This document shows, in pieces, positions 26,301 through 33,063 of a stretch of DNA of 64,000 nucleotides. The notes under the pieces were generated by a model that was not told where the DNA came from, searched no databases, and was given only the letters and a program-made list of their open reading frames with translations. The translations under genes and the position numbers were made by a program. The DNA is from an uncultured cyanobacterium (GTDB lineage: Bacteria; Cyanobacteriota; Cyanobacteriia; Cyanobacteriales; FACHB-T130), in NCBI GenBank assembly GCA_936920195.1, contig CAKZHE010000097.1, positions 31,741-95,740 on the forward strand, written 5' to 3'. Within the stretch, counting starts at the first letter, position 1. Each line of letters opens with the position of its first letter.

Positions 26301-26772
26301 AGAATTAAAAAAGAAGGCCAAAGAAGATTTATCTAGAGATATTAAACTTGATTATAAAAATGCACGGCGGCAGGCAACGTTCTTTTTTGCGATTTCAGTA
26401 GTTGCTTCATTGACTGGTCTTGGATTAATTTTTGCCAGTGTCCCTCAGTTATTGAAAAGCGATACCAAAAATCTTTTAAATGGAGGAGCAATTTCTGCTG
26501 TGGCTGGTGTCTTATTGGAGGCAATTACTATATTAGCTTTTAATCGTGCTAAAGAGGCAAACGAAAGGTTAGATCGATATCATCAAGAGATTTACCATGT
26601 TGGCGAATTAAGTATTTTACTCTCTGCAACAGAACAACTTGATCCACAAATTATGCAGGAAGAAAAGCAAAAAATCATTCAGACTACTACTAATCATTGG
26701 CTTAAATCAATCAATGAAGTGAAAAATAATGATAATATTAATGTTAATGAAGTCAAAAACACTGACAAGTAA
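23329..26772 (+). CDS. Multi-GAF sensor protein with C-terminal two-helix membrane module
   Basis: 1147 aa. Residues 1-130 look like a degenerate receiver-type fold (RVLFVNQFN, DILIIWVDT). Four or five GAF-like domains follow at about 140-310, 325-480, 495-650, 665-820 and 840-985; typical pieces are GVGIAGSVLKDGKSRIVP, IVVPLRITKDD, GITGIVAKTG and ELAVPILEKDGTVIGVINLE. The C-terminus has a basic helix DYKNARRQAT, two membrane helices (about 1017-1037 and 1052-1072) and a coiled tail. It resembles, from memory, the cyanobacterial TRADD-N-associated two-TM domain. No kinase or cyclase domain is present. The gene is AT-rich, single, and has a strong AAGGAG site 6 nt before the ATG. Confidence 0.75.
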   Translation: MDNNIRVLFVNQFNSSRDVFNQDLQNTLVYLKSQSNLTLEEIFLIEDAKEKLTNTDILIIWVDTQNSGAWHDFIENSPTLYYLGFIVVFESKEGNLLENAREAMLRQIYPFVCPIDFDVFQASIEAIDAKMKYRKSLRNFKNALLKADSLDSIVDKALQQLKDHPLVGYQEATISLVDKETKTGKRYLLKIDPSNSHPDRTLHKEIQKDKLITKVDEQTVVILESIYAEESKQQFIDWGWEYNKSSTQDIKSWIGLAAKYQDQTVAIITLHHQTPRKYEKSSQKLVKFLRDFGEIFANAIENFFLKRNKIVVEEIINEMGDDLKSKDLIIQILQKLKDELKCDTCNYFLTSYDAHSKETFLSELTSSKDNSNAPKKSSHTFKKGVGIAGSVLKDGKSRIVPHACEDDDFLPTLNHPGYKLSMLAVPVIPISDKHSNQPNRIIGIICCYKEEPDYFTVYDRDLVADIALSAATVIERTMTLEFSNEISSEMAQLVVNPDKTKLLEKICQHALKVTNSGSASIHLLQYIDITNYYRSTGDYYTAPPNEQELPPRLDGQGTTDLVIEANQTVEFSEKNGNFARIAESQRQKGVKYKIVVPLRITKDDKSSIIGALYLNKYSDEPFSAIEKFAIELFASQAANIIYDQKILVENKFRSDAHEGFAKAIEVIASTDDIDLLLQNIAKYSYSLVNANFSYLVIRDSTNKFKVKAAWPEYILTDLENKYCEVNQIGITGIVAKTGIGIIINDIHEEKKINSEYGQAYVEFKKETRSELAVPILEKDGTVIGVINLEHDKTYAFTPLHQKVIEYFAKQVGIAFQKKNLIEGISINNNTLRHLHLSLQNIMQQSLQNMLSKVVSLTCEALEAEEVIVIPYKGGKNGSLIILEDEIVPIRCLSLTKDLEKMSSDVYAKQEEKIYPEENSNQDKNDFNCIKEARNISYGLCLPFSFGLKKIGVMWILFSDPSYKKQLEKDKDMYKIYINQIALAYENAEKFEELKKKAKEDLSRDIKLDYKNARRQATFFFAISVVASLTGLGLIFASVPQLLKSDTKNLLNGGAISAVAGVLLEAITILAFNRAKEANERLDRYHQEIYHVGELSILLSATEQLDPQIMQEEKQKIIQTTTNHWLKSINEVKNNDNINVNEVKNTDK

Positions 26773-27006
26773 GTACCTTAAATACAGTCAAGTTTATTCA
26801 GGAAATAAAAAAACCAACCTGGCAAATCAATTTTCTCTAACTTTAGCTAGAGGTTTAAGTAAGAGAAATTGTCTTAGGATGCAGATATCCGAGTGGTATT
26901 GAAGATAACTCCAATAGCTAGTTATTGAAAGCATGGCGATCGCTCTTGACGGCGATCGCTCTTGTTTTTCATTCGGAAATTTAACTAATTTCATAAGGAA
27001 CAGATC

Positions 27007-27189
27007 ATGAGTTTAAAAGATAGAGCCGAAGCCACCGCCAAAAATATCGAAGGTAAAGTGCAAGAAGCACTAGGCGATTTGACTGGCGACCCCAAAGATC
27101 AAGCCGAAGGCAAGGCAAAACAGGCAGAGGCCAAAGTTCGCCACACTGTCGAAGACATCAAAGACGAAGCCAAAAAAGTCATTGATTAG
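27007..27189 (+). CDS. CsbD-family stress protein (copy 1)
   Basis: 60 aa, the usual length for CsbD. Sequence landmarks are KNIEGKVQEALGDLTGDP, QAEGKAKQAEAKV and EDIKDEAKK: a charged, amphipathic helical protein. CsbD proteins are induced in general stress in several bacteria; the molecular role is unknown. It has an AAGGA site before the ATG. A near-identical copy lies at 30064. Confidence 0.88.
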   Translation: MSLKDRAEATAKNIEGKVQEALGDLTGDPKDQAEGKAKQAEAKVRHTVEDIKDEAKKVID

Positions 27190-27343
27190 TAAATCATTTT
27201 TTCAGGGCGATCGCCATTCAGAAAAATGATTGCAACTGTTTCCATAAAAACTCTTCCTCAAGGAATAAATTTCTTGAGATAATTACAGTCTTAGGGACAA
27301 TACAAGGTCAATCGAAATAGTATTACCATATCCCTAGATGCTC

Positions 27344-27375
27344 AAATAAGCTGAGGAAAAATCCTCAGCTTATTT
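27344..27375. terminator. Perfect 14-bp stem-loop between stress genes
   Basis: AAATAAGCTGAGGA (27344-27357), an AAAA loop and the exact complement ending in TTATTT (27362-27375). It could terminate the csbD transcript or act as a leader hairpin for the next gene. A weaker hairpin with HIP1 in its loop lies at 27192-27231, just after csbD. Confidence 0.6.
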
Positions 27376-27429
27376 CCGCTCCCAAGGACAAGAAAAATCT
27401 CAACAAATCATAAATTCCAGGAAAAAGCC

Positions 27430-28044
27430 ATGACCTTAAGACAACGCGCTGTCGGTACATTCTCAAGTTATGAAGCAACTGAAACCGCCTTGCATCAATT
27501 AAAAGATAGTGGCTTTTTAATGGATCGAGTTTCAGTCGTGGGACATGATATCAATCGTCATACTGAAGTTACAGGAGCTAATACCAGCAATCAACTGACA
27601 GATATCGGCAAACTGCCAAATGGAAACAATGCTGGGGAAGCAGCTGCCACAGGCGCGATCGCTGGTACTACTTTAGGCGGTTTAACTGGTTTATTAGTTG
27701 GTCTTGGTGCGGTTGCCATTCCTGGCGTAGGTCCAGTGATGCTAGCTGGTGCAGCAGCAACGGCGATCGCCACAGCTATTTCAGGTGGTGTTATCGGTGC
27801 AGCGGCTGGTAGCTTAGTCGGTGGATTAATTGGTTTAGGTATCCCCGAAGATCGCGCTAAAGTCTATGGCGATCGCGTTTCTCAAGGTGATTATTTGGTC
27901 ATAGTTGAAGGCTCAGAAGCAGATATCAATCACGCTAAATCAATTTTGAACAATCATAGCATTGATGAATGGTACGTCTACGATTTACCGAACAACTCAG
28001 TACCGACTACCACCATAGATTCTCCCCATCACCAACGAGTTTAG
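27430..28044 (+). CDS. Glycine-zipper general stress protein
   Basis: 204 aa. The N-terminal about 45 residues resemble the ferredoxin-like fold of general stress proteins (AVGTFSSYEATETALHQLKD, DRVSVVGHD). A long Gly/Ala-rich hydrophobic zone at about 75-140 follows (GAIAGTTLGGLTGLLVGLGA, GAAAGSLVGGLIGLGIP), then a second such lobe (GDYLVIVEGSEADINHAKSI). It probably inserts in or coats a membrane. It matches cyanobacterial stress or low-temperature-induced proteins in outline. Confidence 0.7.
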   Translation: MTLRQRAVGTFSSYEATETALHQLKDSGFLMDRVSVVGHDINRHTEVTGANTSNQLTDIGKLPNGNNAGEAAATGAIAGTTLGGLTGLLVGLGAVAIPGVGPVMLAGAAATAIATAISGGVIGAAAGSLVGGLIGLGIPEDRAKVYGDRVSQGDYLVIVEGSEADINHAKSILNNHSIDEWYVYDLPNNSVPTTTIDSPHHQRV

Positions 28045-28098
28045 AAAACTGAGTAGGCGGTTGATATCAATACTGAATCCTCAAGCATAACAACACCC

Positions 28099-28563
28099 AT
28101 GAATCAAATTACCAAAAAGAGCTTTACCTTGCCCCTAATATTCAGCCTTTTGCTGATGGCCACTATATCAGCTTGCAGCCAAGAAAAAACCAGCTCAGAT
28201 GCCCCTAATTCCGCCAACAATAATGGGGGGAAATCTACAGCAGAAAATGCTCAAAATACCCAAAATGATGCTCAAAGTGAAACCCGCAAAAGGCAGTTAG
28301 AATCAGATATTCGAGCGCGGGAGCAGCGGAATAATGTCGGCGGCGATCCTCAAAAACGTGCTGAGGGAGATTTGGCTAGTGAAGTTCGCAATAAGTTAGA
28401 GGCAAATATCCCTAGCAGCAAGCTCACCGTCGATGCTAAGAATGCCGATATCACCGTATCAGGGGTGGTAACAACTCAGGAGCAACTGAATAAAATTAAA
28501 CCATTAGCAATGCAAATTAAAGGCGTTAATAGCGTTATGGTTAAAGCCGTTGTCAACCCCTAA
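28099..28563 (+). CDS. BON-domain lipoprotein
   Basis: 154 aa. Lipoprotein signal with lipobox ISAC, then a long low-complexity Asn/Gln/Ser linker (about 25-90). The C-terminal BON domain (about 95-154) contains LASEVRNKLEANIPSSKLTV, ITVSGVVTTQEQLNKI and INGVNSVMV-like strands. BON domains bind phospholipid or envelope polymers. It is the third gene of the stress cluster. Confidence 0.85.
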   Translation: MNQITKKSFTLPLIFSLLLMATISACSQEKTSSDAPNSANNNGGKSTAENAQNTQNDAQSETRKRQLESDIRAREQRNNVGGDPQKRAEGDLASEVRNKLEANIPSSKLTVDAKNADITVSGVVTTQEQLNKIKPLAMQIKGVNSVMVKAVVNP

Positions 28564-28605
28564 AACTATTCCTGGTCAATAACTCATAGCTAAGGAGATT
28601 TATCC

Positions 28606-29142
28606 ATGCGGACAATTAATATTGGACTAACCGATAAACAGCGTCAAGGGGCAATTAATCTCCTCAACCGAGATTTAGCAGACAGCTATCTGCTACTGGT
28701 CAAAACCAAGAAATATCATTGGGATGTCGTTGGGCCGCAATTTATGACTTTGCATAAGTTATGGCAGGAGCATTACGAAGCTCTAACAATTAATGTCGAT
28801 CTAATTGCCGAACGGATCAGAAAACTAGGTGGTTATCCCGTCGGCACAATGGAAGGGTTTTTAAAAATCTGTTCCCTCAAAGAACATCCTGGTAATGTGC
28901 CAGCAGCAACTGAGATGGTATCTCAATTGCTAGACGACCATGAACATATTGTGCGAAATTTGCGCGAACATATTGAGCAATGTAGCAAAGAGTTTGAAGA
29001 TGATGGAACCGCTGACTTTCTCACAGGTTTGATGGAGCAGCATGAAGAGAAAGCTTGGATGCTGCGTTCTTTCATTGAGGGAGAAGCAGTAGAAGCAGAC
29101 GGCTTGAAGCCGGAGATTAAGAAAAAGATGGTAGGGGTTTAA
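28606..29142 (+). CDS. dps: Dps-family ferritin-like protein
   Basis: 178 aa. Stores iron with peroxide and protects DNA. The intersubunit ferroxidase residues are all present at canonical spacing: His38 (KKYHWDVVG), His50 (FMTLHKLW), Asp65 and Glu69 (INVDLIAERI). A strong AAGGAG site lies before the ATG. Its place among CsbD and BON genes fits an oxidative or general stress cluster. Confidence 0.93.
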   Translation: MRTINIGLTDKQRQGAINLLNRDLADSYLLLVKTKKYHWDVVGPQFMTLHKLWQEHYEALTINVDLIAERIRKLGGYPVGTMEGFLKICSLKEHPGNVPAATEMVSQLLDDHEHIVRNLREHIEQCSKEFEDDGTADFLTGLMEQHEEKAWMLRSFIEGEAVEADGLKPEIKKKMVGV

Positions 29143-29210
29143 AAACCTGTTTCGTTTCTAGTATTAGTTCTTTGCCCGGTTTAAATTATCAGATTGTGAG
29201 GAATTAGTTG

Positions 29211-29480
29211 ATGAATATCATTGCTTGGATAATTTTAGGCTTACTAGCAGGCGCGATCGCCAAAGCTATTGTCCCCGGTCGTCAAGGTGGTGATTGGCTT
29301 TCGACGATGGTTTTAGGGGTTGTAGGAGCCTTCATCGGTGGCACCTTACACACCTTTATCCAGACTGGAAGCCTGCAATTAAACGCCCCTAGTTTGAGCA
29401 TTCCTGGCGTATTTGTCGCCGTTCTGGGTTCAATCATTGCCATTTTTCTCTATGGTTTTCTGTCTCGCAGAAACACATAA
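29211..29480 (+). CDS. GlsB/YeaQ/YmgE family membrane protein
   Basis: 89 aa with three membrane helices: IIAWIILGLLAGAIAKAIV, STMVLGVVGAFIGGTL and VFVAVLGSIIAIFLYGFL, with the family turn PGRQGGDW. Start at ATG 29211; a TTG directly before it is in frame. Often stress-induced; the exact role is unknown. Confidence 0.88.
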   Translation: MNIIAWIILGLLAGAIAKAIVPGRQGGDWLSTMVLGVVGAFIGGTLHTFIQTGSLQLNAPSLSIPGVFVAVLGSIIAIFLYGFLSRRNT

Positions 29481-29505
29481 ACTATCGCTACTTTTAAGCG
29501 ATAGT
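29481..29505. terminator. Hairpin after the GlsB/YeaQ gene
   Basis: ACTATCGCT (29481-29489) pairs exactly with AGCGATAGT (29497-29505) around a 7-nt loop, 1 nt after the stop codon. There is no T-run, so it may stabilise or pause rather than terminate. Confidence 0.55.
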
Positions 29506-29536
29506 CCGGTTGGTTATTAACTTGGAGGATTTTGAG

Positions 29537-29878
29537 ATGAAATACATTTCAGCATTGCTATCCCATCTACGCTCAGTGCAAATATTACTGTCTATTTTAC
29601 TCTCAGCAGTGCTATTCTTCGCCAGCGGTTCCCCAGCACTAGCTGGCAAGAGCGCTCCTACCAAAGGAACGGTACAACTAGACAAAATTGAACAGAAAAC
29701 TCAAGAGTCTATTGATTCTCCAGCCTTATCCCTGGAAGCGGTGGAAAAGCGCTCTAAAGGCGGACTGAATGAAATCCAAGGGAATGCCGACCAGGACAAA
29801 ATGATTCATTCTGATGACCCTACGCTGCCAGTGGTTAAGCAAATTGAAAAAGCCATTGACAAAATGAAGCACAGTTAA
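29537..29878 (+). CDS. Small exported stress-cluster protein
   Basis: 113 aa from the ATG at 29537, which has GGAGG upstream; an in-frame start at 29510 is less likely. It has a signal peptide with hydrophobic LLSILLSAVLFFASGS and a cleavage site near SPALAG. The mature part is short, charged and helical (VQLDKIEQKTQESIDSP, VVKQIEKAIDKMKHS). I do not recognise a domain; it resembles low-temperature-induced small exported proteins of cyanobacteria. Confidence 0.6.
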   Translation: MKYISALLSHLRSVQILLSILLSAVLFFASGSPALAGKSAPTKGTVQLDKIEQKTQESIDSPALSLEAVEKRSKGGLNEIQGNADQDKMIHSDDPTLPVVKQIEKAIDKMKHS

Positions 29879-30063
29879 GGTTTAACTTCCTGATTTTGGG
29901 AGAACAATCCCCGTGGTTGCCCTATTCCTAGGATAGTTGCGTAAGTCCTGGTTTCATCGAAATTAAGTTTACTTGGCGTTTAGCGCCAAGTCTCAAAGCA
30001 GAGGGATTAACTTAACTCTGCTCATCCGGTTTCAAGTTCAACAACCCCCATAAGGAGCGCATC

Positions 30064-30246
30064 ATGAGTTTAGAAAATAAAGCCAAAGCCACCGCCAAAA
30101 ATGTCGAAGGCAAAGTTCAAGACGCAGTAGGCAATCTGACTGGCGATCCCCAAGCTCAGGCAGAGGGCAAGGAAAAACAGGCAGAGGCCAAAGTTCTTCA
30201 CACTATCGAAGATGTGAAAGATGAAGTCAAAAAAGCCGTTGACTAG
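30064..30246 (+). CDS. CsbD-family stress protein (copy 2)
   Basis: 60 aa, paralogous to the copy at 27007 with the same length and start (MSL.. then KNVEGKVQDAVGNLTGDP). It has AAGGAG 9 nt before the ATG. The two copies flank the glycine-zipper, BON, Dps and GlsB/YeaQ genes. Confidence 0.88.
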   Translation: MSLENKAKATAKNVEGKVQDAVGNLTGDPQAQAEGKEKQAEAKVLHTIEDVKDEVKKAVD

Positions 30247-30253
30247 TCAGTAA

Positions 30254-30471
30254 TTTGTCTGAATGGCTAATATCATGTCCGGTCGAATAACCATGATTAA
30301 TCACTCGTTCCTAGGCTCTGCCTAGGAATGCCTACGAGAGGCTCTGCCTCGACGATCTCCAAGCGAGGCAGAGCCTAGGAACCAGTTTAACCAGTTTAAT
30401 AGTGGGCAATCGACCGACCGGACATGATATAACAGATAAAATTTGCCTTTTACGAAAGCCATTCAGACAAA
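30254..30471. mobile_element. Nested palindromic element after csbD copy 2
   Basis: The outer 15-bp arms TTTGTCTGAATGGCT (30254-30268) and the exact complement at 30457-30471 enclose a second element. Its 16-bp arms ATATCATGTCCGGTCG (30270-30285) and complement (30415-30430) make a 161-bp MITE-like unit. Inside that lie GGCTCTGCC hairpins of the dispersed family. The inner unit may have inserted into the stem-loop that follows csbD. Confidence 0.65.
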
Positions 30472-30518
30472 CAATTCAATCTAGCGTCGATTTATCAAAT
30501 TCTTTTTGGAAATTAAAG

Positions 30519-30989
30519 ATGATTTCAATTAAAACATTTGGCAGCTTTTTTATCAACATCAGTTTAGTTCTGTTTCTAGCAACTACCATAGGTTTTGGCT
30601 TAGGATCTACAGATAGTTGGGCAGCCACTAAATCCCAGATTCAAATTGCCTCAATAAATCGAGTGGAAGCAATAACCAAAAATATTGAAGGTAAAGCTCA
30701 AGAAGCGCTGGGAAACCTCACAGGCAATCCCAGAGATCAGATTGCTGGAAAAGCCAAGCAAGTCGAAAGTCAGGCTCGTAATGCCGTCGAAGATATCAAA
30801 GATAAGACGCAGTTACGAGGGAGAACTAAAGCAGTAGAAAAAAACATTGAAGGCAAATTTCAAGAAGCCAAAGGTAAGGTTACTGGCAACCGTCAAGATC
30901 AAGTTGATGGACAAGCCAAACAAATTGAAAGCCAAGCTCGCAATACCGTAGAAAATGTTAAAGACTGGGGTCGAGATATCCTCAATTAA
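30519..30989 (+). CDS. Exported protein with two CsbD repeats
   Basis: 156 aa from the ATG at 30519; a longer in-frame start at 30402 runs through the repeat element. The signal peptide has FFINISLVLFLATTIGFGLG and cleavage near DSWAA. Two CsbD units follow: KNIEGKAQEALGNLTGNP to EDIKDK, and KNIEGKFQEAKGKVTGN to ENVKDW. CsbD is usually a single cytoplasmic 60-aa unit, so export and duplication are unusual. Confidence 0.75.
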   Translation: MISIKTFGSFFINISLVLFLATTIGFGLGSTDSWAATKSQIQIASINRVEAITKNIEGKAQEALGNLTGNPRDQIAGKAKQVESQARNAVEDIKDKTQLRGRTKAVEKNIEGKFQEAKGKVTGNRQDQVDGQAKQIESQARNTVENVKDWGRDILN

Positions 30990-31020
30990 AGAGCGATGCA
31001 GTTCAGTTATTAACTATGAT

Positions 31021-31092
31021 AGGACTTACGCAACGCCTCTATCAGTAGGGTGTGTTAGCGCAGCGTAACGCACCATCAACGCTATATCTGGA
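31021..31092. repeat. Dispersed AGGACTTACGCA element (truncated copy)
   Basis: It begins AGGACTTACGCAACGCCTCT and runs to CATCAACGCTATAT. It matches the full element at 45757-45849 in opposite orientation, and 63925-64000 in the same orientation. The right terminal repeat is absent here. Confidence 0.75.
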
Positions 31093-31103
31093 GTGACTGC
31101 CTA

Positions 31104-31196
31104 ATACCAATTCTTGCAATTCTGACTACAGATGGTTTCTGCTCCATAAAAGTATATAGCTTCGTCATCTGTAGTCAACTTAAAGAGAATTGGTAT
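31104..31196. mobile_element. 93-bp imperfect palindrome, MITE-like
   Basis: Outer arms are ATACCAATTCT (31104-31114) and AGAATTGGTAT (31186-31196). Inner arms are GACTACAGATG (31124-31134) and CATCTGTAGTC (31166-31176). It is non-coding and lies between two other dispersed repeats, the second being a GGTGCGTTA-type palindrome at about 31258-31291. Confidence 0.6.
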
Positions 31197-31254
31197 AAGT
31201 CCTACTAGATTTTCAACCCGGTGGGGCTGGTTCAGAGTAAAGCACCGTTAACTG

Positions 31255-31291
31255 TTGGCGGTGCGTTACGCTATCGCTAACGCACCCTACT
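31255..31291. repeat. GGTGCGTTA-family palindrome
   Basis: GGTGCGTTACGCTATCG joined to CTAACGCACC. Same family as 5220, 11509 and 62081; it lies downstream of the DUF1400 hydrolase gene. Confidence 0.75.
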
Positions 31292-31331
31292 ATCTAACGC
31301 ACTTCAGAATAATATACATTTTGCTCCTTGC

Positions 31332-32993
31332 TTACGGTTTGGCGGCAGTTTTAAACCAAGAAGTGACACTTTCTGGCAATTCCTTAGTCAACCGCAAGGG
31401 AATTTCGGTGGTTGACAGGGATTGAGCATATTCTGGAGTGAGAAACTCTTGATAGGTTTTGGCTTCCGGAGTCAATTGTTTAATAAATGCTAGAGTTGTC
31501 CCCTGGAGTAATTGCTGTAACTTTTTGGTTTCTTCGCCTAACTTTTCATTCGCTAGGGTTTTGGGCGGATTAGAATTGTTCTGGTTCTGATGGGCGGAAT
31601 TACTCACGCTTAAATGAGTAGCATTAATCGCGGCAATCAAATACTTGGGTTTGGGCAGTTGGGTGAAAGGTTCCAATTGATGGTTAATGGCTGGAGTAAT
31701 GGCATCATCGGTAGAAGTCAAAATTAGGGTGGGAACATTGACTTGCGATAGACCTTTGTTACCAAAAAGCTGTCCAATTGTCGGGTTAAGCGCGATCGCC
31801 TGTTTTACCCTTTGATCTTGCAATTGTACCTCACTGTCTGGCAATTCCGCCGCCGCGCACTGAATCCAGTCTGCTCCCACTTTCAACAGTGAGTCCTGTG
31901 TTTGGCAGAACTCCCGCAACTCGGTAATATTCAGTTTGGCTCCAGCTAGAGCCAAGGCAGTGTAACCGCCCAAGGAATGACCAATTACGCTGACTTCCTG
32001 GGTATTAAATTTGCCCTGTAATACTCCTGGTTGCTGATTGAGGTTGGCAAGTTCATCTAGCAAAAAGCTCACGTCCTGGGGACGAGCCAAAAACTCACTG
32101 GGAGCCATCAAATCGCTGGGTTTGCCCCCAAGGGAAATTTTACTGAGAGCATCAACATTGCTCCCAGGATGTTCCAAAGCCGCTACGGTGAAGCCGTAGG
32201 AGGCGAGGTGTTGAGCTAAATAGGCTAAAAAAGTCCGGTCTGCCGCAAAACCAGGGGAAATGACGATTAATGCTCCGCTGGTATCCTTTGCCCAATAAAT
32301 ATCAACGGGAATAGTTCGCTTCCTCGTTTGATCTTGCAGCATTAAAGTTTGCTGCTGTACCTCTTGGGAACCGGGAATTGCGGGGTCAAAACTAAAGTGA
32401 AACGTCCCAGGAGTCCCCACCGCTAATTCTTTTTCTAGTAATGGTCCAAGAGCTTGACTTTGCCAGTAGGAAGTATTTAATTGCAGGGCAATGCTCGCAG
32501 CGGCGGTGGCATCAACGGTAATGGTTTCAGCGGGATAGGCGCGGAGAAAACTAAGAACGCTTAAACCATTGGCTTGCCGCATGGCGATCGCTAGTCCCGC
32601 TTGCAATTGTTCTACGGTACTATTAGGAATAGCTAAACCAATCTGTTTGACTATTTGTTCAGCATCGGGCGATCGCAAGATATTATCAACCAGTTTACCG
32701 GCCAAACTAGGATCGAGTTTCAGCCGTCTAGATAAAATTTCTTGTACCTGGGGCGTGAAAATTGGGGCGTAGGGTTTCAGCGCCGCTGGGAGTTCGCCAG
32801 TTCTGGCAAACTTTTCTAAATCTGATATCGCCATCGACTGCTCAAAGGGACCGAGGCGGAGAATGAGGCGTTCAGCAGCACTGGCTGAACTAGCATTCAA
32901 AGCAGCAACACCAACCAAGCTAGCCGAAGTGATTGTTACCCCCCACCAAGCCGCTGCAATTTTTTGCCGAAACCAGTTTAATTTAAACTTCAT
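31332..32993 (-). CDS. Exported alpha/beta hydrolase with DUF1400 domain
   Basis: 553 aa. The signal peptide ends near ASSASAAE. A DUF1400 domain at about 40-165 (RLILRLGPFEQSMAISDLEKF, LSRRLKLDPSLAGKL) is typical of cyanobacterial exported hydrolases. The hydrolase part follows: oxyanion-side LIVISPGFAADRTF, the nucleophile elbow VIGHSLGGYTALALAG, an acid candidate in LILTSTDDAITPA, and His in INATHLSVS. The substrate is unknown; platelet-activating-factor acetylhydrolase-like or lipase-like enzymes are nearest in plan. Confidence 0.85.
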   Translation of the reverse strand: MKFKLNWFRQKIAAAWWGVTITSASLVGVAALNASSASAAERLILRLGPFEQSMAISDLEKFARTGELPAALKPYAPIFTPQVQEILSRRLKLDPSLAGKLVDNILRSPDAEQIVKQIGLAIPNSTVEQLQAGLAIAMRQANGLSVLSFLRAYPAETITVDATAAASIALQLNTSYWQSQALGPLLEKELAVGTPGTFHFSFDPAIPGSQEVQQQTLMLQDQTRKRTIPVDIYWAKDTSGALIVISPGFAADRTFLAYLAQHLASYGFTVAALEHPGSNVDALSKISLGGKPSDLMAPSEFLARPQDVSFLLDELANLNQQPGVLQGKFNTQEVSVIGHSLGGYTALALAGAKLNITELREFCQTQDSLLKVGADWIQCAAAELPDSEVQLQDQRVKQAIALNPTIGQLFGNKGLSQVNVPTLILTSTDDAITPAINHQLEPFTQLPKPKYLIAAINATHLSVSNSAHQNQNNSNPPKTLANEKLGEETKKLQQLLQGTTLAFIKQLTPEAKTYQEFLTPEYAQSLSTTEIPLRLTKELPESVTSWFKTAAKP

Positions 32994-33063
32994 TGCCCAC
33001 CCTACTTACTAAATCCCAAATTGAGAGAAGCGATTTACATTGTAGTTGTTCCCCAGACTTCGG

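Noticed and set aside
30402..30518. N-terminal extension of the tandem CsbD gene
   Set aside because: The extra 39 residues would be translated from the palindromic element; the ATG at 30519 gives a normal signal peptide.
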